Source: DAOSCP01 sp035379625
GTDB lineage: Bacteria; Bacteroidota; Ignavibacteria; Ignavibacteriales; DAOSCP01
DNA length: 64,000 bases
Assembly (NCBI GenBank): GCA_035379625.1
Contig: DAOSVM010000002.1
Coordinates: forward strand, 62,001-126,000
Direction: 5' to 3'
Both the position numbers and the translations under genes were made by a program. The stretch's first letter is position 1, and each line of letters begins with the position of its first letter. Positions 36,707 through 45,456 of this stretch are shown here, piece after piece. Below the pieces are notes generated by a model that had not been told where the DNA came from, searched no databases, and saw nothing but the letters and a program-made list of their open reading frames with translations.

Positions 36707-37675
36707 ATGAAAAAAAATGATGATGTTTACGAATTAGCTTTGAAAGTAGCTCATCTTTATTATTATAATCAACTAACTACGGAAGCAATAGCCCAAGAGC
36801 TAAAAATGTCACGCCCTTCTGTTTCTAAATTATTAAATTTTGCAAGACAAGAGGGGCTAGTTGAGATAAAAATTATTGATAAAAATATATCTATAAATCC
36901 ACTTGAAAAAAATATTTTAAAGAGGTTTAAGAATTTAAGTCAAGTTAAAATAGTACCAGCGACAAATAATTTAGATGAGTTGGAAATATTGCACAGAGTT
37001 GCACAGTTTACAGCAAATGAGATTACGAGTTATTTTGAAAAAATAAAAACTTGTGGTTTATCGTGGCATAAAGTTTTATACGAAGTTTCAAAATATTTGA
37101 CCCCAAAAAAATTAGAAGAATTAAATTTTATTGCTACACATGGATTATTTTTCTCCCAAAAGAACAATTCATATATACAAATGTTAATTAATTTTGCTCA
37201 AAATTATGATTGTCACTATTCACTTTTTCCTGCTCCATTTTATTTTGAGTATCCATCAACTAAAAATATGTTTTTACAGGATAGTAATATTGCAAATTTA
37301 ATAGATTTACAAAACTCTTGTGAAGTATATATATTTAGTATATCAGATATTGAGCATCAATTAAAAGCTCACCCAATTATTAGGGAAAGTTTTATTTCAG
37401 AAGATGATTTAATATTTTTAAAAGGAATGGATGTAGTTGGCGAGATTTCAGGTATTTTTTATAAGAAAGATGGCTCTTATCAAAATTTGCCCGTAAATAG
37501 TCGCTCAAGTGGGATAAAACTTGAAGTTTTAAAACAAGCAGAACATTCAATTTGTGTTTTATCTAATAAAAGATCAATAACAGCATTAATAACAGCACTC
37601 GATGCGGGATTTATAACTGATTTAATTATTGATGAAGTTTCAGTAAAAGAGTTAATAAAGCAAATTAAGGGATAA
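36707..37675 (+). CDS. SorC-family transcriptional regulator
   Basis: A 322-residue regulator. The N-terminal helix-turn-helix is of SorC type (ALKVAHLYYYNQLTTEAIAQ then KMSRPSVSKLLNFARQEGLVEI). The C-terminal effector domain resembles a sugar-phosphate isomerase fold (GLSWHKVLYEVSKYL, CVLSNKRSITALITAL). It heads the glycerol island and is separated by 2 bp from the degenerate glycerol kinase. It probably controls glpF and downstream genes in response to glycerol, a phosphorylated derivative or dihydroxyacetone. That assignment rests on position. Confidence 0.85.
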   Translation: MKKNDDVYELALKVAHLYYYNQLTTEAIAQELKMSRPSVSKLLNFARQEGLVEIKIIDKNISINPLEKNILKRFKNLSQVKIVPATNNLDELEILHRVAQFTANEITSYFEKIKTCGLSWHKVLYEVSKYLTPKKLEELNFIATHGLFFSQKNNSYIQMLINFAQNYDCHYSLFPAPFYFEYPSTKNMFLQDSNIANLIDLQNSCEVYIFSISDIEHQLKAHPIIRESFISEDDLIFLKGMDVVGEISGIFYKKDGSYQNLPVNSRSSGIKLEVLKQAEHSICVLSNKRSITALITALDAGFITDLIIDEVSVKELIKQIKG

Positions 37676-37677
37676 AG

Positions 37678-39171
37678 ATGGAGCAGTACATAGTAGTTTT
37701 AAAGCAATCATCTGCTAGTTGCCAAGCTATTATTTTCAACAGAAATGGAAATATTATTAACTCTGCACAAAATGATCTTAAGACAATTTCTCCTAGAGAA
37801 GGTTGGGTGGAGATTGATCCTTTGCAAATATGGTCTAAATTAATGTCATCTCTTGCTGAGGTTTTGACTAAATCTGGGATTCGGACAAATTCAGTATTAG
37901 GCATAGGAATTATTAATCAAAGAGAGACAACAATATTATGGGATAAAGTAACAGGTGAGCCTGTATATAATGCTATAAGTTGGAGTGATAGAAGAACCCA
38001 AAAAATATGTCATGAAATTAAAAATGATAGTTTTTCTAAAATTATTCATGAAAAAACTGGTATTGTAATAGATCCATATTTTAGTGCTACCAAAATACAA
38101 TGGATTATTGAAAATATTAAAGGTGTTAAAGAAAAAATAAAAGAAAATAGAATTCTATTTGGTACTGTAGATAGTTGGATTGTTTGGAAGCTTACAAATG
38201 GTAGATGCCATATAACTGATTATTCCAATGCATCACGAACAATGTTGTTTAATATTCATACATTGAAATGGGATGATGAACTTTTGAATTTTTTTGGTAT
38301 ACCTAAAACAATACTACCAGAAGTAAAAAATTCAAGTGATATTTATGATTTCACCGATAAACATCTATTAACGACAAAAATACCTATTGTTACAATTATT
38401 AGTGATCAGCATGCTTCTCTTTATGGAAATTTGTGTTTTAAAGAAAGTACTGCAAAAGTATCTATTAATAACGGTGCATTTCTATTGGCTAATGTAGGTA
38501 GTAAACCAATTATAAAAGGGGATAAACTTTTAACAACAATTGCATGGGGGATTGATAACCACATAACATATGCTTTAGAGGGGAGTATACTAGCTGGTGG
38601 TTATATTTTAAATTGGCTAAAAGAAAATTTAAATATCACAAAAGATATTGATGAAATCATCAAATTAGCTAATAGAACAAAAGATAGTGGCAATATTACA
38701 ATTGTTCCAACATTTCTGGGCATGGGAGCACCTTATTGGATTGATAATGCCCAAGGAGTAATCTATGGATTACAATTGAACACAAAAATAGAGCAAATTG
38801 CAAGAGCAGCTATCGAAAGTATTTCTTTACAAATTAACGATATAATTATTGTGTTAAAACATGATTATAGTATTGAACTTGATGAACTTAATGTCGATGG
38901 GATATATTCTATATACGATATTATTTTACAATATATTGCGGATTTAAGCAACCTTAGAATCAAAAAAAATGATTTTGTACATAATGATATAAGAGGGTCA
39001 TATTTATTAGCATGTAGAGCTTTAGGGATGCTCAAAGAAAATGAAATTAAAAATCTTCATAATACCTTTAAGGAATTTATACCAAAGAAAAAAACTAAAA
39101 ACATTGAAAATATTTTGAATAATTGGGAGAAAGCTGTTCAAGCTACAAAATATTGGACAGAATTAAAATAA
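37678..39171 (+). CDS. Degenerate glycerol kinase paralogue (probable pseudokinase)
   Basis: 497 residues, exactly the length of the intact glpK nearby and alignable throughout (INQRETTILWDK, HITDYSNASRT, FLGMGAPYW). Key ATP/phosphate residues are lost. The N-terminal phosphate loop DAGTTSNR of glpK is here KQSSASCQ. NTYGTGCFML is replaced by SINNGAFLLA, and VDGGASSNNFLMQ by VDGIYSIYDIILQ. The probable catalytic-base Asp is retained (ISDQHASLYGN). This suggests a glycerol-binding, non-catalytic protein, perhaps a sensor for the SorC-type regulator with which it forms an operon. The frame is intact, so it appears maintained. Confidence 0.82.
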   Translation: MEQYIVVLKQSSASCQAIIFNRNGNIINSAQNDLKTISPREGWVEIDPLQIWSKLMSSLAEVLTKSGIRTNSVLGIGIINQRETTILWDKVTGEPVYNAISWSDRRTQKICHEIKNDSFSKIIHEKTGIVIDPYFSATKIQWIIENIKGVKEKIKENRILFGTVDSWIVWKLTNGRCHITDYSNASRTMLFNIHTLKWDDELLNFFGIPKTILPEVKNSSDIYDFTDKHLLTTKIPIVTIISDQHASLYGNLCFKESTAKVSINNGAFLLANVGSKPIIKGDKLLTTIAWGIDNHITYALEGSILAGGYILNWLKENLNITKDIDEIIKLANRTKDSGNITIVPTFLGMGAPYWIDNAQGVIYGLQLNTKIEQIARAAIESISLQINDIIIVLKHDYSIELDELNVDGIYSIYDIILQYIADLSNLRIKKNDFVHNDIRGSYLLACRALGMLKENEIKNLHNTFKEFIPKKKTKNIENILNNWEKAVQATKYWTELK

Positions 39172-39361
39172 TACTTTATCAAAATTTCCTAATCTGAATA
39201 CAATAGTAAAATTAATATAATTTCAATTTTTTGATTTTTTTTATTCATTTGATTATCAATTTTATTGCCATTCAATTATTTTTCAGTTCCTATTAAATAA
39301 GTAAGCCTTTCTTGTAAAAAATACAAAAATTAGGTTGGCAAAATTACGAAAATTAATCACG

Positions 39362-39451
39362 TTTGTCAAGTGGAACAAATGTAAAATTTAATTTGACAAA
39401 TGTAAATATAAGTATTAAATTGACATCAGAAATTACCTATAGTTAGGTAAT
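39362..39451 (+). promoter_or_regulatory. Putative operator/promoter region of the glpF operon
   Basis: In the 323-bp gap before glpF there is a perfect inverted repeat ATTACCTA-TAGT-TAGGTAAT (39432-39451). An 11-bp direct repeat ACAAATGTAAA lies at 39375 and 39396, 21 bp apart (two helical turns). TTTGTCAA at 39362 mirrors TTGACAAA at 39393. A candidate -35 TTGACA (39393) has TAAATT 17 bp downstream. These are likely binding sites for the SorC-type regulator, by position only. The rest of the gap (39172-39361) shows nothing distinct. Confidence 0.5.
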
Positions 39452-39494
39452 CACAATATTTTTAATTCTAAATAACAAAATACCGGAGGGTAGT

Positions 39495-40229
39495 ATGGAC
39501 AATTTATTCGGAGAATTTTTCGGAACCATGATACTGTTAACATTTGGTTGTGGTGTAGTAGCAAATGTATTACTAGAAAGATCTAAAGGGCAAAACAGCG
39601 GTTGGATTGTAATAGTTACAGGTTGGGCAATGGCTGTTTTATTAGGAATTTTTGGAGCACAAGCAACAGGAGCACCACAAGCCGATTTAAATCCAGCAGT
39701 TACATTGTTTAAGGCTTTAAATGGTGTTTATCAACCAGGCCATGCATTTATGACAATGTTAGCCGAGTTATTAGGTGGTATAGCAGGTGGCATTTTAACA
39801 TTTATAATTTATTACCCACATTGGGAACACACTTCAGATAAAGGTGCAAAATTAGGTATATTCGCTACAGGGCCTGCTGTGAGGAATATTCCTTCAAACT
39901 TTGTAACAGAAATGACAGTTACATTTATTCTTTTAACTATGATTATGTGCATTTTTAACCCAAAAGTTACTGGTGCAACAGGTTTTGTTTCTGGAATGGG
40001 CCAATATTTAGTTAGCATGTTAATATGGGGTATTGGGTTGAGCTTAGGTGGTCCTACAGGTTATGCTATTAATCCTGCAAGAGATTTGGGACCAAGAATT
40101 GCACACGCAATATTACCAATCCCTGGTAAAGGTGATTCAGATTGGGGATATGCATGGGTTCCAGTTGTAGCTCCATTAGTTGGTGCAGTATTAGCATTCT
40201 TCTTTACCAAAGCAGTTGGTATAATTTAA
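39495..40229 (+). CDS. glpF: Glycerol uptake facilitator (aquaglyceroporin)
   Basis: A 244-residue MIP-family channel. Both pore motifs are present: DLNPAVT (first NPA) and AINPARDLGPR (second), with the Asp after NPAR that marks glycerol facilitators over water-only aquaporins. FFGTMILLTFGCGVVANV is the family N-terminus. SD GGAGG stands 7 bp before the ATG. The next gene, glpK, follows after 35 bp and would trap incoming glycerol by phosphorylation. Confidence 0.96.
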   Translation: MDNLFGEFFGTMILLTFGCGVVANVLLERSKGQNSGWIVIVTGWAMAVLLGIFGAQATGAPQADLNPAVTLFKALNGVYQPGHAFMTMLAELLGGIAGGILTFIIYYPHWEHTSDKGAKLGIFATGPAVRNIPSNFVTEMTVTFILLTMIMCIFNPKVTGATGFVSGMGQYLVSMLIWGIGLSLGGPTGYAINPARDLGPRIAHAILPIPGKGDSDWGYAWVPVVAPLVGAVLAFFFTKAVGII

Positions 40230-40264
40230 TAAATAAACAAACAATCAATTAGGAGATTAAAACA

Positions 40265-41758
40265 ATGTCAAAAAAATATGTAATGGCATTAGACGCTGGA
40301 ACTACTAGCAACCGCGCAATTATATTTGATAATGAATCAAATATTGTATCTGTTGCCCAAAAAGAATTTACACAAATTTTCCCCAATCCAGGTTGGGTAG
40401 AACATGATGCTGAAGAAATATGGTCTACACAATTAGAAGTTATGAAATTAGCTTTAGAAAAAGCCGGTTTGGATGCAAAAGACTTAGCAGCAATTGGTAT
40501 TACAAACCAAAGAGAAACAACTGTTGTATGGGACAAAAATACTAGTAGACCAGTTTATCATGCAATAGTTTGGCAATCACGTCAAACAATGGATATTTGT
40601 AATAATTTGAAAAATAGAGGGTTAGAACAAGAATTTAGGAGTAAAACAGGTCTTGTAATTGATGCTTATTTTTCTGGAACAAAAGTAAAATGGATTTTAG
40701 ATAATGTAGAAGGTGCTAGAGAAAAAGCTGAGAAAGGTGATTTATTATTTGGTACAATTGATACATGGTTAATATGGAAACTTAGTGGTGGTAAAATACA
40801 TGTTACAGACTATTCGAACGCTTCAAGAACTTTGATGTATAATATATACGAATTGAAATGGGATGAAAAATTATTAGAATATTTAACAGTACCATCAAAT
40901 ATGTTACCTACAGTTAAAGGTTCAAGTGAAGTATATGGTACTACAGATCCAGCAATTTTAGGGGCTGCTGTACCTATATCAGGTGATGCTGGTGATCAAC
41001 AAGCAGCTTTATTTGGTCAAACATGTTATAAACCAGGTATGGCTAAAAATACATATGGAACAGGTTGTTTCATGTTAATGAATACTGGAAATGTAGCAAG
41101 AGAATCCAAAAATGGATTATTAACTACCATCGCTTGGGGGTTGAATAATGATGTAGTTTATGCATTGGAAGGAAGTATTTTTGTTGCTGGTTCAGCAGTA
41201 CAATGGCTCAGAGATGGTTTAAAGATGCTTGATAGTAGTGCAGATTCTGAATATATTGCAAAGAAAGTTGATTCAACAGAGGGTGTTTATGTAGTTCCAG
41301 CATTTGTCGGATTAGGTGCTCCATATTGGGATATGAAAGCTCGTGGTGCAATATTAGGTTTAACTAGAGGTACAACTAAAGCTCATTTGGTAAGAGCAAC
41401 TTTGGAATCTATGGCTTATCAAACAAGAGATGTATTAAGTGCTATGGAAGCTGATTCTAATATTAAACTACAAGCATTAAAAGTTGATGGCGGTGCTTCA
41501 TCTAATAATTTCTTAATGCAATTCCAAGCCGATATTTTAGGCGTTCCTGTTGATAGACCTAAGATAGTTGAAACCACAGCTTTAGGTGCTGCATATTTAG
41601 CAGGTTTAGCAGTTGGTGTTTGGGGATCTCTTGATGAATTATCTAGAACTTGGTTACTCGATAATAGATTTGAACCAAATATGGAAACCGAACAAAGAGA
41701 AAAACTCTACAAAGGTTGGGTAAAAGCTGTTAAAAGATCTTTAGATTGGGAAGATTAA
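40265..41758 (+). CDS. glpK: Glycerol kinase
   Basis: A 497-residue FGGY-family kinase making sn-glycerol-3-phosphate from glycerol and ATP. Complete motifs: ALDAGTTSNRAIIFD, ITNQRETTVVWDK, DYSNASRTLMYNI, the catalytic Asp in GDAGDQQAALFGQ, TYGTGCFMLMNTG, and the ATP-binding VDGGASSNNFLMQFQADIL. It lies in an operon after glpF. Compare the degenerate paralogue upstream, which has the same length. Confidence 0.97.
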   Translation: MSKKYVMALDAGTTSNRAIIFDNESNIVSVAQKEFTQIFPNPGWVEHDAEEIWSTQLEVMKLALEKAGLDAKDLAAIGITNQRETTVVWDKNTSRPVYHAIVWQSRQTMDICNNLKNRGLEQEFRSKTGLVIDAYFSGTKVKWILDNVEGAREKAEKGDLLFGTIDTWLIWKLSGGKIHVTDYSNASRTLMYNIYELKWDEKLLEYLTVPSNMLPTVKGSSEVYGTTDPAILGAAVPISGDAGDQQAALFGQTCYKPGMAKNTYGTGCFMLMNTGNVARESKNGLLTTIAWGLNNDVVYALEGSIFVAGSAVQWLRDGLKMLDSSADSEYIAKKVDSTEGVYVVPAFVGLGAPYWDMKARGAILGLTRGTTKAHLVRATLESMAYQTRDVLSAMEADSNIKLQALKVDGGASSNNFLMQFQADILGVPVDRPKIVETTALGAAYLAGLAVGVWGSLDELSRTWLLDNRFEPNMETEQREKLYKGWVKAVKRSLDWED

Positions 41759-41788
41759 TAATTTTTAATAAAAAAATAGGTGAAAAAA

Positions 41789-42523
41789 ATGAAAAAGTTA
41801 GTATTAGCTGTAGTATTATTATTTAGCTCTTTTGAGCTTTTTGCACAAGGTTATTTTGATGTTAATTTAGATCTCGAAACAATGCATTATTGGAGAGGTT
41901 ACAGAGTATATTCAGGTATGGGTACTGGAACAACACTTGGATATTATAATAACGGTTTAGCAGTTAAAGTTTGGGGTGGTTTATCAATTGATGGTAAATA
42001 TCAAGAAGTTACTCCAATTATTTCTTATTCTATAAATGGTTTCTCAATTACATTTAGTGATATTGATAATTTCTCAACTGCAACTGGTAAACAAGCTGAA
42101 TATGGTAACTATGACAGAAAAACAACAAATCATATTATGGATTTAGCTCTTTCATATGATTTTAATAATGTTGGCTTACCATTAAACGTATTATGGGCTA
42201 CTGTAGTTAATGGTGGACATGATTTTAATCCAGATAATGATTTATCTCAAAGATATTCAACCTATGTTGAATTGTCATCAACATTCAAAACAAGTAAAGT
42301 TGATGTTACACCATTTGTTGGTATGGCTTTTGCCTTAAACTCAAAAGATAATAATGTAGGAAATTTCTATACCAATAAAGATGGTGTATCATTAGTAAAT
42401 GTTGGTGTTCAAATGAATAAAACATTTACATTACATGGAATTAACTTCCCAATTACAACCAAATTTGCTGTAAATCCTGCTAATAAACAAGCTACTGTTT
42501 ATGCTTCATGGGCAATTTTCTAA
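41789..42523 (+). CDS. Outer membrane protein, putative porin-like (TorF-type)
   Basis: About 244 residues with a signal peptide (MKKLVLAVVLLFSSFELFAQ). The mature part has a dozen amphipathic strands. The early motif HYWRGYRVYSGMGTGTTLGY resembles the WRG-x-x-x-SDG start of TorF-family putative porins. The C-terminus KQATVYASWAIF ends in Phe, as barrel proteins do. The start ATG 41789 follows AGGTG; the GTG at 41780 is that SD itself. Its place between glpK and glpA suggests passage of glycerol or glycerol-3-phosphate, which is inference. Confidence 0.72.
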   Translation: MKKLVLAVVLLFSSFELFAQGYFDVNLDLETMHYWRGYRVYSGMGTGTTLGYYNNGLAVKVWGGLSIDGKYQEVTPIISYSINGFSITFSDIDNFSTATGKQAEYGNYDRKTTNHIMDLALSYDFNNVGLPLNVLWATVVNGGHDFNPDNDLSQRYSTYVELSSTFKTSKVDVTPFVGMAFALNSKDNNVGNFYTNKDGVSLVNVGVQMNKTFTLHGINFPITTKFAVNPANKQATVYASWAIF

Positions 42524-42532
42524 GATAATGTA

Positions 42533-42559
42533 AGAGAGCCTATAATAGGCTCTCTTTTT
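42533..42559 (+). terminator. Terminator/attenuator between the porin-like gene and glpA
   Basis: A perfect 10-bp stem AGAGAGCCTA, loop TAA, TAGGCTCTCT, then TTTTC. Standing inside the glp gene run, it may make glpABC expression lower than glpFK. Confidence 0.85.
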
Positions 42560-42587
42560 CACATCTATAAATTTGAAAGGGAAATGT

Positions 42588-44204
42588 ATGTTATCAACTA
42601 CTGTACTTATAATCGGCGGTGGAATAACCGGTGTTGGAATACTTAGAGATTTATCTATGCGTGGAATAAATTGTATATTAGTAGAACAACAAGATTTATC
42701 AAATGGTGCAAGCTCTCATTATCATGGATTATTGCACAGCGGTGGAAGATATGCAGTTAAAGATCCCGAAGCTGCTATTGAATGTATAAAAGAAAATATG
42801 ATTTTAAAGAAAATTGCTAAATATTGTATTGAAGATACTGGTGGTTATTTTGTAAGGACTAAGTTAGATAATGAAGATTTCGAAAATAAATGGGTTGAGG
42901 CTTGTAATAAGACAAATATACCAATAAAAAAAATTGAAATTAAAGAATTCTTAAAAAAAGAACCAAATGTTAATGGAGATATAATTTCTGTTTATGAAAT
43001 CCCTGATGCTGCTGTAGATGGTTTTAGATTAGTTTGGCAGAATGTAGCTTCTGCAACAAAATATGGTGGAAAAGTTTTAACTTATACTAAAGTAACAAAT
43101 ATTAATGTAGTGAATGGAAAAATTGTTGGTGCTGATGTTATAAATACTGTAACTGGAGAAAAAGGAAAGATTTCTTGTGATATCATAATAAATGCAACAG
43201 GCTCTTGGGCAAATAAAATAACACAATTAGTAGATATAAATATAAATATCCAACCTGATAAAGGAACGTTAGTTGTTTTTAATCATAGAATTTGCAATGG
43301 TGTTGTTAATAGATTAAGGCCCTCTTCTGATGGTGATATTTTTGTACCACACGGTACTGTCACTATTTTAGGGACTACTTCTAAAAAAGTTGATGATCCT
43401 GAAGATACTAAACCAACTACAGAAGAGGTGAAATATTTACTTTCTATTGCAACAGCTATTTATACAAATATTTATGACTATAGAATATTGCGGGCTTTTG
43501 CTGGTACAAGGCCCTTATATATAGCTAATAATACTGAAGCAGGAAGAAATGCTTCTAGAGGTTTCGTGATTATTAATCATCAAGATCATGGTGTAGATGG
43601 TTTTTATTCAATAGTTGGTGGAAAACTTACAACTTACCGCCTTATGGCTGAAAAAATGTCTGATGTTATTTGTGAAAGATTAGGTAATAATAATAAATGT
43701 ACTACTGCTAATGAAAATTTGATAGAAGATATTGATAATTATTTAATTATGGAAGGGAAAAAAGTCTTTCCTTCTTATTCTAATGAATTAGCTGCTGCTA
43801 GGTTAGGATTTGATGGATATCTAGAGGTTCTTAATACAATTAAAAATAATCCTGATAAAAAAATTACTGTTTGTGAATGTGAAAATGTTACAATTGCCGA
43901 AACAGAGTATGTTATTAAACATGGTAATATATATTCTTTAAATGATATTAGACGAAAAACCAGAATAGGAATGGGTACATGCCAAGGAAGTTACTGTACA
44001 CTCAGAACTATTGGTGTTTTGGCTAAAAATAGAATTATTTTCAAAGATAATTACAAAGATTTAATTAAAGGATTTATTAAATCTAGGTGGCGTGGTATAA
44101 GACCTGTACTGTGGGGTACTGCTATTAAAGAGATTGAGCTAACTCGTAAAATTTATGAAGAAACTCTTAATATTAATGGAGAAATTCCTTATGAAGAATT
44201 ATGA
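42588..44204 (+). CDS. glpA: Anaerobic glycerol-3-phosphate dehydrogenase subunit A
   Basis: The FAD-dependent catalytic subunit oxidising glycerol-3-phosphate to dihydroxyacetone phosphate. The Rossmann motif is LIIGGGITGVGILRDLSMRG; HYHGLLHSGGRYAVKDPE and GGKLTTYRLMAEKMSD are GlpA/GlpD signatures. The C-terminal Cys cluster (VCECENV ... GMGTCQGSYCTLR) is the BFD-like [2Fe-2S] domain of the anaerobic type. The start ATG 42588 follows GAAAGG; the TTG at 42573 is unlikely. It overlaps glpB by 14 bp. Confidence 0.95.
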   Translation: MLSTTVLIIGGGITGVGILRDLSMRGINCILVEQQDLSNGASSHYHGLLHSGGRYAVKDPEAAIECIKENMILKKIAKYCIEDTGGYFVRTKLDNEDFENKWVEACNKTNIPIKKIEIKEFLKKEPNVNGDIISVYEIPDAAVDGFRLVWQNVASATKYGGKVLTYTKVTNINVVNGKIVGADVINTVTGEKGKISCDIIINATGSWANKITQLVDININIQPDKGTLVVFNHRICNGVVNRLRPSSDGDIFVPHGTVTILGTTSKKVDDPEDTKPTTEEVKYLLSIATAIYTNIYDYRILRAFAGTRPLYIANNTEAGRNASRGFVIINHQDHGVDGFYSIVGGKLTTYRLMAEKMSDVICERLGNNNKCTTANENLIEDIDNYLIMEGKKVFPSYSNELAAARLGFDGYLEVLNTIKNNPDKKITVCECENVTIAETEYVIKHGNIYSLNDIRRKTRIGMGTCQGSYCTLRTIGVLAKNRIIFKDNYKDLIKGFIKSRWRGIRPVLWGTAIKEIELTRKIYEETLNINGEIPYEEL

Positions 44205-45456
44205 TGTTGCTGTTATAGGTGGTGGTTTTTCTGGTTTATATTCTGCTTTACTTTGTGCCGAAAAAGGTTTGAATACAGTTGTTATTGCTAATGGAATTGG
44301 AAAAATACTTTTTGAAGATGGAATTATTGATTTGTTAGGTTACTATGATAATAATGTAATTTCTGATCCTTTAGGATATATTGATAATTTGCCTAAAGAA
44401 CACCCTTATTCAAAAATAAATAAAAATTTTATTGAAAAAGCATTAACTCATTTCTTGAATTTTACAAAACAAGAAAATTACGAATATGTAACATATAATA
44501 AAAATGTTTGGTTACCAACTATTGCTGGTACATTTAAACCAACTTTTTTAATTCCAAAAACTTTTATTCCTGATACTTTTAAGGATCAAAAAGAAATAAT
44601 AATTGTTAATTTTAAAAGATTAAAAGATTTCTATCCAGAGTTGTTTGTTAATAATTTAATGAATATTAATGACAAATATAGAAATAAAGATTATAAAATT
44701 GTAAATATCGATATGGATATTTATTTTGATAGAGATATTAATATTGTTGATTTAGCTAATTTATTAGAACATACTGAAGTACAAGAATATTTCGCAAAAA
44801 AAATGGCTACGGTTATACCTAAAAATAGCGTAGTTTTGTTGCCACAAGTATTTGGTACCAATTCTTCATATAAATATTATGATTATCTAACAAATACATT
44901 ACAGGCAAAAATAATTGAAATTATTGGAATGCCACCTGCATCTTCGGGATTACGATTATATAATTTAATCAATAATAAAATAAAAGCTTTAGGTGTTAGT
45001 GTTATAAATAACGCAAAAGTAATTTCATCAATTGTTAATGACAATAAATGTGTTCAAATAAAGACAGATATATTAGGTAAAAAAATTGAGTATCAGGCAA
45101 AATATTATATATTAGCTACTGGCGGGTTTTATGGTGGAGGTTTAGAATCGAAATATCCAGGAGAAGTACTTGAGCCAATTTTCAATCTTAAAATTGATAA
45201 ACCTGTAGATTATGATAAATGGACTGCAGAATTGCTTGAAAATAGCCCGCAACCTTATGCAAAAATTGGCGTAAAAGTCAATGAAAATTTACAACCTATT
45301 AATGAAGCACAACAAGTTTTAGTTGATAATGTATTTGTCGCTGGTAGAAATTTAAGTGGTTTTGATCCATCATACGAAAAATCTAATAAAGGTGTTTCAT
45401 TAGCTTCTGCTTATAAAATTGTATCTTTAATTGGAGAAAAGATCAATGGAATATAA
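44191..45456 (+). CDS. glpB: Anaerobic glycerol-3-phosphate dehydrogenase subunit B
   Basis: A flavoprotein subunit of the GlpABC complex, about 421 residues. N-terminal dinucleotide motif YDVAVIGGGFSGLYSALLCA, then NGIGKILFEDGIIDLLGYY typical of GlpB. The C-terminal FVAGRNLSGFDPSYEKSNKG closes the FAD site. The ATG at 44191 is preceded by GGAGAA and gives a standard N-terminus; the longer frame from 44155 would add 12 unlikely residues. It overlaps glpA and glpC. Confidence 0.93.
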   Translation: MKNYDVAVIGGGFSGLYSALLCAEKGLNTVVIANGIGKILFEDGIIDLLGYYDNNVISDPLGYIDNLPKEHPYSKINKNFIEKALTHFLNFTKQENYEYVTYNKNVWLPTIAGTFKPTFLIPKTFIPDTFKDQKEIIIVNFKRLKDFYPELFVNNLMNINDKYRNKDYKIVNIDMDIYFDRDINIVDLANLLEHTEVQEYFAKKMATVIPKNSVVLLPQVFGTNSSYKYYDYLTNTLQAKIIEIIGMPPASSGLRLYNLINNKIKALGVSVINNAKVISSIVNDNKCVQIKTDILGKKIEYQAKYYILATGGFYGGGLESKYPGEVLEPIFNLKIDKPVDYDKWTAELLENSPQPYAKIGVKVNENLQPINEAQQVLVDNVFVAGRNLSGFDPSYEKSNKGVSLASAYKIVSLIGEKINGI

